A DNA stretch of 64,000 nucleotides from Hypericum androsaemum (Eukaryota > Streptophyta > Magnoliopsida > Malpighiales > Hypericaceae), in assembly GCA_963995505.1 (NCBI GenBank), contig OZ023197.1, forward strand, positions 11,654,475 through 11,718,474. Direction: 5' to 3'. A program made the position numbers and the translations under genes. Shown one piece after another: positions 46,176-58,229 of the stretch. Position 1 is the stretch's first letter; each line of letters starts with the position of its first letter. Below the pieces are notes generated by a model. That model was not told the origin of the DNA. It was given only the letters and a program-made list of their open reading frames with translations, and made no database searches.

Positions 46176-49100
46176 ATGGCACCACAGACTAGAAGCCGAG
46201 CATCCAGGGGACAATGTTCGAGATAGGGTGTGAATACCGGGCTGCCACCACTTGCTGCTAGGAATACACGAGCTGCCGCCACTGTTGCACCTGATGTGCC
46301 ATCTGACTCAAATGCACCTGCTGACTCAAATCCGCACACCGAGTCAGATGCGCAATCTGCCACCAATGTGCATGTCAATGGCCCGGCTGCTCCTGGTCCG
46401 AACTTAGCAGGGTTAAATACGGAGGGCGCACTTCTGCAAATTCTGAACCTGTTAGCTCAGCAACACCAGCCAGTAACGCCAGCCAGCAACTGCGGTCGCG
46501 TCATAACCTGTACCCCAACCCACTACCGCAGGGGGTTACCGGGAAATTCTGAGAGTTAAACCACCCCCTATTGATGGTTCAGAAGATCCAATACAGGTGG
46601 AAGATAGGGTGATAGAGATGGAGAAGGCCTTTGATATCGCTCACACCCAGGCCACTGAGAAAGTGAAGTATGCTGCTTATGTGCTGAAGGGCGATGCTCA
46701 TAGGTGGTGGGAAACTCAGGATAGGACCCGCCGGGACAAGAAGGCAGATGAGGCAGTGGAAGTAGAAGTGTATGGCTAGCAAGACTTCCTGAGAGACTTC
46801 AGGAGCCACTTTATTTCACCGGCCAAAAAGAGAGAGAAGGCTCGAGAATTTGACCAGTTGGTGCAAGGGAACATGACGGTGTCGGAATACGACCGAGAGT
46901 TTTCTCGGCTTTCAATCTTCAAGTCAGTGGCTGCACTCGATGAAGATACTCGAGCTAGGAAATTCGAGGATGGGCTCGCTGATGAAATCAGGAAGCTGGT
47001 GGTACCTTTCCTCTTGCCCTCTTATTCGGAGGTACTCCACAGGGCGTTGATAATCGAACAGAATCTGAACCTATGCCAGAAGAAGGCAAAAAAGGAGATT
47101 GCAAAGAGGAAAGGGGACCCGATATAGGGAATCAGCATACTGAAGCAACCAAAAGACCTTATCACCCACCCCCTACTAGAAACACGGGCGCGTGGTATGG
47201 GAGATGCAACCGTTCGGGCCACAATGAGGATCAGTGCAGATGGATCACTAGAACATGCTTTAAGTGTAGGAAGATGGGACACCAACTGGCAAACTGTCCC
47301 GAGATACGTACAAGGGGCCCAACAGCAGCAAACTCTAATGCCCGCACCACCGCTCCTGCATGAGGGAATCTACCATCGAGAGCTACGACACGGGTGTACA
47401 CACTCAACCAGACAGAAGCTAGGCAGCGGGGAGATGTGGTAACAGGAAAATTTCTAGTTGCGGGGTTCCCTACAAATACATTATTCGATTCTGGAGCAAC
47501 CCATTCTTTCATTGCTGAACATTTCGTGAGGAGACATAAATTGTCGAGGAATAGACGTGGGGAAGAGATGTCAGTTATAACTCCACTGGAAAAGTCCATT
47601 ATGGTAGACCAGAGTTATGACTGCGACATCCTTATAGACGGCCAGCAACTCAAGGGACAGTTCCAAATCATGGGGATGATGGGTTTCGATGTCATCCTAG
47701 GAATGGATTGGCTAGCAGGACAGCACGCATGTATTGATTGCATGTGTAAATCTGTTATTTTTCGGCCACCAGGAAAGAAAGAATTCAGGTATGCGGGCGA
47801 CAGTGTCAAAAACCCTGTATCGTTAATTTTGGCAGTAGAAGCAAATGAGACTAGTACAAAGTGGTGCGGTAGCTTACTTGGCTTCTACAACAGACACTCG
47901 GAGCGAGATTTCATTAGACCATATCTCTATCGTTAGAGACTTCTCAAATGTATTTCCAGAGGAGATTCAAGGGATACCACTAAATTGCGAAGTAGAATTC
48001 CAGATTGAACTGATTCCTAGGGCAAGACCGGTATCCAAGGTGCCTTATCGCAAGGACCCAGTGGAACTGAAAGAGCTAAAAACACAGCTGGTGGATTTGC
48101 TGGAAAAGGGCTTCATTAGACCAAGTATTTTACCATAGGGAGCACCGGTGTTATTTGTGAAAGAGAAGGATGGCTCCATGAGGAAGTGTGTGGATTATCG
48201 AGAGTTAAACAAGCTCACTATCAAGAATAAATACCCCCTACCCAGAATTGAAGACTTGTTTGATCAGTTGAAGGGAGCACAAGTGTTCTCCAAAATAGAC
48301 CTGCGCTCAGGCTATCATCAACTAAAGATTAGGGATGGAGATGTGCATTTGACAGCATTTTGCACTAGATATAGACATTACGAGTTCCTAGTGATGCTCT
48401 TTGGATTGACGAATGCACCGGCGATATTCATGGATTTGATGAATTGGACCTTCTGACCGTACTTAGATAAATGTGTGGTGGTATTTATTGATGACATCCT
48501 AGTGTATTCGCCAAGTAAGGAGGAATATGAGGAGCACTTAAGGATGGTCCTACAAATATTACGGAAGGAACAATTATACGTCACGTTGAAGAAGTATGAA
48601 TTCTGGCTCGAGAAAGTTACCTTCCTTGGATACGTTATATCTAAGGAAGGAGTATCAGTAGACCCCAGCAAGATTGAGACGGTTGTAGGATGGTAGCCAC
48701 CAAGTACCGTGTCAGAAGTGCGCAATTTCTTGGGTTTGGCAGGCTATTATCGATGCTTTGTGGAAGGGTTCTCCAGGATAGCCATGCCATTAACCCGGTT
48801 AACCCAAAAGAGAGTAAAGTTTACATGGAGCGAGGAGTGCAAGCAAAGCTTTCAGGAACTGAAGAAGAGATTGGTAACAGCCCCCATACTGGCACAGCCC
48901 AGCTAAGGGAAGGATTATGTTGTCTACAGTGATGCATCAAGAAATGGGTTGGGTTGCGTACTTATGCAAGAGGATAAAGTGATCACTTATGCATCAAGAC
49001 AACTTAAGCCTTACGAAAGAAACTACCCTACTCATGACCTGGAGCTAGCGGCAGTGGTTCACGCGCTAAAGGTATGGAGACATTATCTATATGGGGTTCG

Positions 49101-50375
49101 CTTTAAGATGTACACGGATCATAAAAGCCTCAAATATATCTTCACACAGAAGGAGCTGAATATGAGGCAACGAAGGTGGCTAGAATTGATTAAAAATTAT
49201 GATATTGGGATTTACTACCACCCAAGAAAGGCTAATGTGGTATCGGACGCTCTAAGCATGAAAGACCAAGTTGGGAATGGGCTTACAACACAAGAAGGAC
49301 TATTACGACAGTTAAAAAGTCTAGGGTTGGAGGACTCTGAATACACGGTCGGTTTAGTGGCAAGCATGGAGCTAGAGCCTACATTACGAACCCAATTAGG
49401 TAAGAGACAACGCAAGGATGCAACCCTCATAGCTCTCAGACGGTAGGTTGAACGAGGGGAGCTAGCAGGTTTCCACATTGGGGCTGATGACTACCTATAC
49501 TACCAGAACAGAATATGTGTGCCAGCAGCCAAGGAACTAAAGAATAAAGTACTAGAAGAGGCCCATACTGCCCGCTATGTAGGACATCCGGGAGGGACCA
49601 AAATATATCAGGATCTTAAACTTGATTTTTGGTGGTCTGGTATAAAGAAAGAGATAGTCGAATTTGTAGCCAGCTGTATGGTATGTCAACTGGTTAAGGC
49701 AGAGCACAAGAGACCAGCCGGCCCCCTACAGCCATTAAAGATTCCTGAGTAGAAGTGGGAGAAGATTACAATAGATTTTATGACGGGACTCCCGAGGAAC
49801 CTTCAAGGTAAAGATGCAGTATGGGTAGTAGTAGACCGCCTCACCAAGACAGCTCACTTCTTAGCATATAAGACAGGTATGTCTATCGAGCAAATGGTAG
49901 AACTGTACATAAGGGAGATAGTGAGGCTACATGGAGTTCCGGTGAGCATCACTTCAGATAGAGACACCAGATTTTTGTCCAAGTTTTGGAGCAGCATACA
50001 GAAGTCATTGGGGATAAAATTATAATTCAGCACAGCATTCCACCCGCAGACAGATGGACAATCTGAACGGACCATACAGACTCTAGAAGATTTGCTGAGA
50101 GCTTGTGTGTTAGATTTCGGGGGGAACTGGGAGGGACATCTGCCATTAGTAGAATTCACCTATAATAACAGCTTCTAGGAGAGTATAGGAATGGCTCCAT
50201 ATGAGGCGCTGTACGGCAGGAAGTGCAGGTCGCCTATCAGCTGGAATGAGATAGGAGAGAAGAAAATTCTTGGACCGGATATGTTTAGAGAGTTGACTGA
50301 AAAGGTACCAATAATACGAAGTCAAATTCAAGCGGCTCAGGATCGATAAAAAAAATTTGCAGACACGCTCGTCAA
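46176..50375 (+). pseudogene. gypsy gag-pol remnant with many stop codons
   Basis: Gag starts at 46176 (MAPQTRSRAS). KYAAYVLKGDAHRWWE lies at about 46670-46720 and a CFKCRKMGHQLANC zinc knuckle at about 47255. The protease motif FDSGATHSF is at about 47490. RT has [35 protein letters not shown] and [10 protein letters not shown] (about 48190-48510). RNase H has [24 protein letters not shown] and ANVVSDALS. Integrase has the H2C2 region (GHPGGTKIYQ, CMVCQ) and catalytic core ([28 protein letters not shown]). Stops at 48136, 48454, 48694, 48904, 49444, 49750, 50023 and 50176, plus frame changes near 46550, 47130 and 47900, inactivate it. It stops at about 50375. The integrase C-terminus and anything distal are missing. 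Confidence 0.92.
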
Positions 50376-50397
50376 AATTCGGCGCCATTGCCGGGGA

Positions 50398-51691
50398 TGT
50401 CGAGGCCCCTCAAAATAAACAGATATTTCGCGGCTCACTAATTTGTAGCAAGCAAGGAAAGTACTGAGTCAGATCCAAGGAGGGACGAATACTCAATTAA
50501 TCTAACTATTTAAACGAAAGTAAAAGGGGGGATTTTGTGAGATTTGTATATCAAACAAAATCAACAAAATACAGAAGAGAGAAGTATAAGTAAAAATCAA
50601 TGAGAGAAAAGCGGCAGATTCGAGATCGGAGTAGCACGACGGGTTGGTTGATCACTAGATCACAAAAGATAATCTAGCACATGTAGCAAGTAGGTGTAAA
50701 TCTCCCGCAACTGCAAAGAGACCACAAACATCCAATAATCAAGTAGCCAAACGACCGCCTAACTAGTTATTTATCACCTAATAGACAGAATATCGACCGA
50801 TTTCTATTCTATAAGATAATAGCATTAAGAATAGATGTTCCTACTCCTAGTGATTATACTCAAAATCTTGGTATCTACAAACTAGCCTTACTTATTCCTA
50901 GTTAATTAGTTTGGTAACGACCATTCCTCGCTGAATTAATCTTGCTCCTAGGTTCAATTCCTAACTGCAACCGCTAATTAAAAATCGAAGGCAAATCATT
51001 TCAAGAATAAATTCACAACCGCAAACCATTCAAGAACAATGATAAGCACAAAGAAATAAGTAAATACTAATGCATTAGAATTATAAAACCAAGATCCTCA
51101 CAACCAAAACCTGGGTCTCCTTCCTCGAATCAACCTAGGGGTTTAGTTCCTCATAGTCATGACAAAGGTAAAAATAATGTATATGTTCTCTGGAATCAAA
51201 AGATTCTCTTAAAATAAGTCTAGAGGGTTATATATAAGCCCGCCTAAGTGTAAAAACCTAATTAGTCATTTCAAGAGTCCTCCGCGATGCAGAAATCGAA
51301 TTTCCAATATTGTCCCGAATATTCGTCAATAAAATCTGCCAGATCAGTCTTCAGTATTTTGGTCATAACTTCCTCTTCCAATCTCCAATTTAGGCGCTCT
51401 TTATATGCACGGAAAGAGGAAAGAAAGATATTCAATTGTTTGTCAAATAGACATCCTCTAATTTGGCTCAGAAATTAATCAAAATACCCTTTTAAGTTAG
51501 CTATCCCTGCTGGACTCCTTCTTCAAGTATAATTTCTTTCCAAATTTCGCCCCTTTTCCTACAATTTAACACAAAGAACCCATTAGTCATCCAAATCTCA
51601 AATATTTACTAAAATGATACTAAACTAAAGACAAACATACGAAAATAACTCGAAATCCTATGCGTTTAATTCGTGTTTTAAACACACATCA
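50398..51691 (-). repeat. LARD-like element, 3' LTR (left)
   Basis: Aligns with 54427-55704 except that the segments equivalent to about 50906-51185 and 51205-51275 are in opposite orientation there. Confidence 0.88.
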
Positions 51692-53672
51692 AACATCCCC
51701 ACACTTAAACTTTGCTTGTCCCCAAGCAAGACTATAAACTAAGACTTAGACACAAAACACTAAGGACTCAACTCTTAAGACAACATATAGACATGCAAAT
51801 AGATATTGTCAACATGAGCACTTGCATTTTAACCACACTGAATTAATAAACCATCAACAACAAACTATCCCTAGGAATCCTCATGCCAAGTCAATTTTAA
51901 AATTCAAGTCTAGCCCACAAATTAAAGTAGTTTCCCATAATTTTAATCATTCAAAAAGTAGTGAAGACCACTAGGGACTCAACATCAATAAGCACCAGGC
52001 ATGACTGGATATTAAGGCACTTATAGTGCTGTTTAGCTTGGCCTCATCCCAAAATATTTTAGATTAGCATGGTTAGCACTCAAGTTTGCATGGCACTTGG
52101 GACTTCACTCTTAGATGTCAATAGGTCGGGTTACAACTTTTTATTGCTCCAATTGTACACCTATAACGATCTTCAAGCTCCATCTTAGTCAGGCCGGAGG
52201 CAACATCAACTCAAATTATTTACCTAACTACTGCCCTTCCGCCAGCATTCATTCATATTCCACATTTCAATTTTCCTTCATTCCTTTCAAACATATTTTT
52301 TTTCACAACTTAGAAGGGCAGCAAGTTTTTTTATACGCCACTCAGTTAATTCTCACGCAAGTCAGCAAAAACATTTTTATGATACAGGCGAGAATTGGTT
52401 ACTACAGCCGTGCCACCTGAATTCTCTCAAGTGTTATATTAGTCTTATACACTAGTGATCGCTTAATCCAATTATGAGATTTTTGAAAAACAAAAACTAC
52501 TTCTCAATATGGGCTTTATCGTATCCTTGCTAATTTTATCTTGCCATGAGCTTTCCTAAGGATATTAAGTTGCTAAGGGGTCAAAAATTCACAGTTGCAA
52601 GTTCAAGCAGGTGGTTGACTTGACACACAAAACACACAAAACATTTTAACGAAACATCCCCGCACTTAGAGAACAACATGTCCTCATGAACAAAAATAAA
52701 TATACTAGTGACGCCCTACATCCCCACACTTAGAAAACAACATGTCCTCATGGTATAGGTTGACTCGAAATATAACAAATAGAATAAAACACACAAGACA
52801 TAACAAGACACGTGAAATAGAATACGATAAATTAATTTAAACAAAATAAATGAGTTTAGAGGTCAAGGGCTTCCTCGGTGGTGTGTCGCGTGTTATAAGA
52901 GGCGGTAGCTTGCATCCAGACTGGGCGAGAAGAAGTCGAAGCATGGCTGTGGTGTGCGCTTGCTCGTCTACGATGGCATGGTGAAATTGGAGTGACAGAA
53001 AATTTTGTACCGGACAATGAAGCTGAACAAATTAATTGGCCTCCACTATTTCTGTAAAAGAATCAAAGAGTCAAGTTAATTAAATAGTATAGGATTCTTA
53101 CTAGGAGAAAGGACCAAGAGAATAATTGACGAAGGGAATTAAAATCCCGTTGTCATTCTCGAAACGAGTCCAACTAGGACTAAAAGTCTTGGACACGGAG
53201 AAAAATTGACAAAGTAGCTCCGGAAAATTTTTTCTCGTCTTGAACTTTGAGGTCAGCACCCCTGTGACAAATTATGTCCACGTGGTGAACTTCAACTGGA
53301 AAGGCTTCAGCTACCGGCTCGGCTTCAGGCGCTGCCTGGATTGGGTTGGAAACTCTGACTTGTCGGCGCGAGTAAGTCCTTGTCGAGCCGAGAAGAGAGA
53401 AAATCTCTGTGCATTTCGTCGCGAGCAAGCTTAACTGCTGCGTGAAGGGAAAATTTTCTTGCTTCTCTGTTCACTTCGTCGCGTGAACTCCTTGCTCGCT
53501 GCGAACTTTTTCTTCTGCAAAAATTAACTAAGATAGATTCGACCCAAGTAATTATTCTGAGAAAAAAAACTATCTAATAAATTAACTAAAATTTAAGAAA
53601 GGAAAAATCAAATTGGGTTGCCTCCCAATAAGTGCTAATTTAACGTCCTTAGCTAGACTCCTCTTTGCTCTA
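51692..53672 (-). other. LARD interior without coding content
   Basis: It contains repeated 'catccccacactta' and 'aacaacatgtcctcatg' phrases (51710, 52660-52750), a GC-richer segment at about 52870-53470, and no recognisable protein domain. Confidence 0.5.
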
Positions 53673-54360
53673 TCAACCGGGATTAAATATCCAATTTTGG
53701 TCCCGAATCTTCATCTTAACCTGGGAAGGTTGTGCAATTTTTCTCTTCATTTTCACTCTTGGTGCCTTGTCATCCTCTTTCAGTATATCTAGTACGTACG
53801 CGTACTCAAACTGATACAGAAATGTGCTATCTATATAGTGCCCACCAATTTTAACTTCGAACTCCAATTTTTGTAATTTTGTTGGTGTCACCATAGGTAG
53901 CATGATCTTTAGCGGTTCTTCGATGAGCTGCGGCACGATCATCACCTCACATTCATCTTGTTCCTCTTCTTCAAGGTCTACCACTTCCTCTTCATGTTGA
54001 ATCTCAACCTCTACTTCTTCCATCTTGAGCTCTTGGCACTCTACGTTCTGACGGCTTTCTTTAATGTCTCTTATATCAGCTGCAAGTTGAGATATGTGCT
54101 CTTCAATATTCTTGATGCTTGCTTGAGTTTGGTTGGCGAGATTTTGAATACTTTGATTTGTGGTGATAACCAATGTCCTAATAAGATCTTCCAATGAGGA
54201 GTTGGATGCTTGTTGTGGACGTGGTTAATAAGTACGAGTATAAGGATCATGATTCCATTGAAATCGATCTCCATAGAACTCCGTATGATAGTCAATCCAT
54301 CCATCACAATCTGGTTCAAGCGTAGAGGTTCGTGGACCTGCAAATGAAGCTCTATTGAAC
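53673..54360 (-). pseudogene. gag-like ORF of the LARD element
   Basis: An ORF of 173 codons (53673-54194) with SLEDLIRTLVITTNQSI followed by NQTQASIKNIEEHISQLA, the coiled-coil block typical of plant gypsy (Athila-type) gag. A very acidic stretch and a short VKIGGHYIDSTFLYQF tail follow. The reading frame upstream (54200-54360, GPRTSTLEPDCDGW) is broken by a stop. Only this piece of the retroviral-type polyprotein remains. Confidence 0.6.
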
Positions 54361-54392
54361 ATAATAGGTTAGATCAATCAAATAAATTGAAA

Positions 54393-54409
54393 CCTCCCCG
54401 GCAACGGCG
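54393..54409 (-). other. LARD primer-binding site
   Basis: The minus strand reads TGGCGCCGTTGCCGGGG, a primer-site sequence widely found next to the 5' LTR of plant gypsy-type elements. A degenerate inverted copy stands outside the other LTR at about 50380-50397. Confidence 0.75.
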
Positions 54410-54426
54410 CCAAATTTTGACGACCG

Positions 54427-55704
54427 TGTCGAGGCCCCTCAAAATAAACCGATATTTTGCAGCTCACTAATTTGTAGCAAGCAAGGGAAGTACCGAGTCA
54501 GATCCAAGGAGGGACGAATACTCAATTAATCTAACTATTTAAACGAAAGAGTAAAAGGGGGGATTTTGTGAAATTTGTAGATCAAACAAAATCAACAAAA
54601 CACAGAAGAGAGAAGTATAAGTAAAAATCAATGAGAGAAAAGTGGCAGATTCGAGATCGGAGTAGCACGACAGGTTGGTTGATCACTGGATCACAAAAGA
54701 TAATCTAGCACATGTAGCAAGTAGGTGTAAATCTCCCGCAACCGCAAAGAGACCACAAACATCCAATAATCAACTAGCCAAACGATCGCCTAACTAGTTG
54801 TTTATCACCTAATAGACAGAATATCGACCGATTTCTATTCTATAAGATAATAGCATTAAGAATAGATGTTCCTACTCCTAGCGATTATACTCAAAACCTT
54901 GGTATCTACAAACTAGCCTTACTTATTATATACCTTATTTTTGCCTTTGTCATGACTATGAGGAACTAAACCTCTAGGTTAATTCGAGGAAGGAGACCCA
55001 GGTTTTGGTTGTGAGGATCTTGGTTTTATCATTCTAATGCATTAGTATTTACTTATTTCTTTGTACTTATCATTGTTCTTGAATGGTTTGCGGTTGTGAA
55101 TTTATTCTTGAACAGATTTGCCTTCAATTCTTAATTAGCGGTTGCAGTTAGAAATTGAACCTAGGAGCAAGGTTAATTCAGCGAGGAACGGTTGTTACCA
55201 AACTAATTAAAAACGACCAATTAGGTTTTTACACTTAGGAGGGCTTATATATAATCCTCTAGACTTATTTTAAGAGAACTTTTTGAAGAATCCTCCGCAA
55301 TGCAGAAACCGAATTTCCAATATTGTCCCGAATATTCGTCAATAAAATCTGCCAGATCAGTCTTCAGTATTTTGGTCATAACTTCCTCTTCCGATCTCCG
55401 ATTTAGGCGCTCTTTATATGCACGGAAAGAGGAAAGAAAGATCTTCAATTGTCTGTCAAATAGATATCCTCTAATTTGGCTCAGAAATTAATCAAAATAT
55501 TCTTTTAAGTCAGCTATCCCTGCTGGACTCCTTCTTCAAGTATAATTTCTTTCCAAATTTCGCCCCTTTTCCTACAATTTAACACAAAGAACCCATTAGT
55601 CATCCAAATCTCAAATATTTACTAAAATAATACTAAACTAAAGACAAACATATGAAAATAACTCGAAATCCTATGCGTTTAATGCATATTTTAGACACAC
55701 ATCA
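54427..55704 (-). repeat. LARD-like element, 5' LTR (right), with two inverted segments
   Basis: Collinear with the left LTR up to about 54927. 54928-55209 is then the reverse complement of about 50906-51185, and 55210-55280 is the reverse complement of about 51205-51275. Collinearity resumes from about 55281 to the end. Confidence 0.85.
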
Positions 55705-55751
55705 GTTCACAAGTAAGTTTGAGGGCAAACTTCATTTTAAGGGGGGAAGAA

Positions 55752-56971
55752 TGTAAGAATTAAGAAATTAAAGTGATAATCTCCTAAAGTTTAAAGGGAG
55801 AAAAATATAATTTTCTACAAACCCTAGCTGTGTTGGGGTTTTCAGCCCGAAAACTATGTTAAATAGGCCCCTAGGCCTTCCATTTTACCACATAAATAAT
55901 AGCCACGAATTTTTTCTCTCTGTAAAGGCGAGGAGCAAAATCTGACTCGGGAGGAGGGGCTAGGAGAGGACGAGATCTTCCGAGAATCACCATACGAGAG
56001 GGATAAGCTCCTGACCTTGTTTTCCTTCTTGGAATAGAGTAACTTTCGCCCCAAGTCACGTGTTCTGTCTTCCAAAAAGGTGAAGAGGACGAACTTACTG
56101 AGTCTCGGGAGGATCGTTAGAGGGTTAAGAATCTAGGAGCAACGTCAGGTAAGTGAAAATCGTAGGTCAAAGATTTTAGGATTCTGAACGCATAGGGCTC
56201 AATTTAGGTTTCTTATTTAATCTGATGCATGAGAAATCGATTTGATTCTGTCTTGTGTACGAATTTGATAAGCTGATTATGTATTCACTTAAGGATCTGA
56301 TCTCGTTTCTGTTTGTTTATGAAATTGATTCTGTTCGGATTTGAGTATAAATTTTGATGTGGATATGGTCGGTTATGTCATGTTCAGTCATGCGGGATTA
56401 TTTATGTACCTTTTAAGCCCTATAGTTCGTACGCAGCATTTTAAAGGGACAACCGGGTAACCCTAGGTGCGTGTGATCAAATGGATAGGGAGTACAGAAA
56501 TTATCTGGGCTCGTGAGGATACCCTTCTGTCTTTTGGGCCCACAACGCAGGAACGGAGGGGTACTTTCTGGGCCCCCGAGAATCTCGTCATGAATATGTT
56601 CGGCTCCGGAGTCTATGGGTGTTAGTCGGTTAAGGAATCTTCTGTGCTTATGCTCGTATATTTAATCTCGTTGTGAATATATTTGTGCTTGTTCTACTTA
56701 CTGAGTTAATCAACTCACGTTAGTCGTATGTGTTTTAGATGGTTCAGCTAAGGTTCGGGATCGGGAGTTGAGGATTCGGCTTGCATGCATCATCACTGTT
56801 TTCTTGAAAAATAAAGGCGGTTGATTCTCCGACTGCGCGTATTTGGATTTGATGACAATTGTTCGTTTTCCTATTTACTAAAGAATTTGATTTTTATTTG
56901 TAATAAAGCATGATGCCTAGCGGGGTGTTTAAATCCTCGGGCATCGTCACTTCTATTTTCTGGTCGTGAAA
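55752..56971 (+). repeat. gypsy 3' LTR
   Basis: Preceded by the purine tract at 55738-55751. It matches the 5' LTR throughout and ends tggtcgtgaaa before the atttc target duplicate. Confidence 0.93.
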
Positions 56972-57406
56972 ATTTCACTACTCTACAAACTGATATTACC
57001 GTAGACGCATAAATAGAATACACCAAACAGTTTCTCGATCGGGTATGCCAATACTGTCCAAAGTATCTGTGCATCTATCATGAAATACCTAGTATCGCGT
57101 AGTTGTGAGAACCACTACATCCTCTAAGGATATGATCCAAATCGCATACCAATCTCAATCGCATCATCGATATCCCATTCTCGATGATCATTGATTGGGG
57201 CTATTTAAGAATTATGTTCACAGTCATTCGACATCTCTCATTCTCAATGACAATATTTGTTCATGGGAACATAAACATGAATATAATCAAACATTATATT
57301 CATTTTATGTAATGAAGAATATTATTAATATAAATTAATAATATAACTGAATATGATCTAGTACAATGTTCTTATTACGATTGTCTCTAGGACATTTATA
57401 CTAACA
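56972..57406 (-). repeat. copia 5' LTR, remaining portion after the gypsy insertion
   Basis: Continues the LTR sequence equivalent to 36968-37406, ends ctaaca, and is followed by the target duplicate ccagg. Confidence 0.92.
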
Positions 57407-58229
57407 CCAGGGTCAGCGGTGAGTGGGGCGGGGAAGGTGGAGGTGGGGGACTTTTAGAAAGGTGAAGGATCAAGGTTGAAGATGATGGTTCCTAAATGGT
57501 TTAAATTATTTAATATTAAGAGTTTATGATGATAAGTATACCATGTGGTTGGTGACGTATCACTTGCATCAAAAAAGTTAGTCTTAGGATTTTAGTTGAC
57601 CCATTTTTCAAAGTATATGGTGTGATTTGCACCTATTTTAAGTATAAAGTTTTGATTGCTCTTTTTACAAGTATAAGGGTTTAATTGATTTTTTTTTGTA
57701 AAGATAATTTTTTAAACTTTGTTACACCTTGTCATAGCTTGAACCCTAAACCATCGTCAAATTATTCAATATTTTTTATCGTTAGGCCAAATGGTCATTG
57801 GCAATAGAGGCGATAATAGTCATAGTTTGGTACATGTAATAGTTAAACCTAAAATTTGGTTAAAGACAAAACTATCATTCAAAAAAATAATAGAGAAAAT
57901 GCATTATCTATATTTGAATTTTGAGTATCTGAAATATTCAAACAAGCATTCTTTGGTATCCGTATCCAAACAAGAAATTACATGATATCCGAAAAAAATA
58001 GTACAGATAATCCAAACTATCTAATTTATTAAACAACATGTCATGTGTCATTCAAATGAAATGTCATCCAAAATTATTCTTAACAAATTTTTCATCAGAA
58101 TATATTTTTTATTTAATTTGAAAATTAGTAGCCAAAGGGCATGTAAGGTTCAGACCCTAGCATGTGTAATCATGATATTTATCTTTTTAAAAAAATAAAA
58201 AAAATTATATTTTTAATCAAATATCTAAA

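Larger units (their letters stand above)
50398..55704 (-). mobile_element. LARD-like non-autonomous LTR element nested in the gypsy pol
   Basis: Two roughly 1.28-kb LTRs (50398-51691 and 54427-55704) start tgtcgaggcc and end catca. The element reads leftward. A primer site TGGCGCCGTTGCCGGGG on the minus strand (54393-54409) adjoins the right LTR, and a purine tract (aagtgtggggatg) adjoins the left LTR at about 51693-51706. The 2.7-kb interior has only one degenerate gag-like ORF and no protease, RT or integrase. No matching 5-bp flanks were found, and the host gypsy sequence is missing at the junction. Confidence 0.85.
44374..56971 (+). mobile_element. Ty3/gypsy LTR retrotransposon nested in the copia LTR
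   Basis: Two 1220-bp LTRs (44374-45593 and 55752-56971), a 5-bp target duplication atttc (44369-44373 and 56972-56976), a tRNA-Met-type primer site at 45599-45610, and a purine tract (aaggggggaagaa) just before the right LTR. Removing it rejoins the copia LTR exactly as in the intact partner LTR. The internal part encodes gag, protease, RT, RNase H and integrase in that order, which defines the gypsy class. The distal pol region was lost where the next element sits. Confidence 0.93.
35451..57406 (-). mobile_element. Ty1/copia LTR retrotransposon, minus strand, with nested insertions
   Basis: It is bounded by TG...CA LTRs and a perfect 5-bp target duplication ccagg (35446-35450 and 57407-57411). 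Transcription is leftward. The 5' LTR is the right one, split into 42828-44373 and 56972-57406 by a gypsy element; the 3' LTR is 35451-37406. The primer-binding site is complementary to initiator tRNA-Met, and the polypurine tract ('caagtgggagat' on the minus strand) adjoins the left LTR at about 37407-37420. The domain order gag, protease, integrase, RT, RNase H is the copia order. Stops and a gag deletion make it non-autonomous now. Confidence 0.93.
34457..57693. mobile_element. long-TIR DNA element split by the retrotransposon nest
   Basis: The left arm (about 34457-34700, 'gcccttatacttat.aaaa.gagcaat') is matched in reverse by the right arm (about 57445-57693) over roughly 240 bp. Without the copia insertion the element would be about 1.3 kb. 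Inside the left part are a minus-strand open stretch (34699-34914) and a run ending in an A-tract near 35235, neither recognised. The exact ends and target duplication are uncertain; 'aaagatcat'/'aaagataat' is a candidate. Confidence 0.65.
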
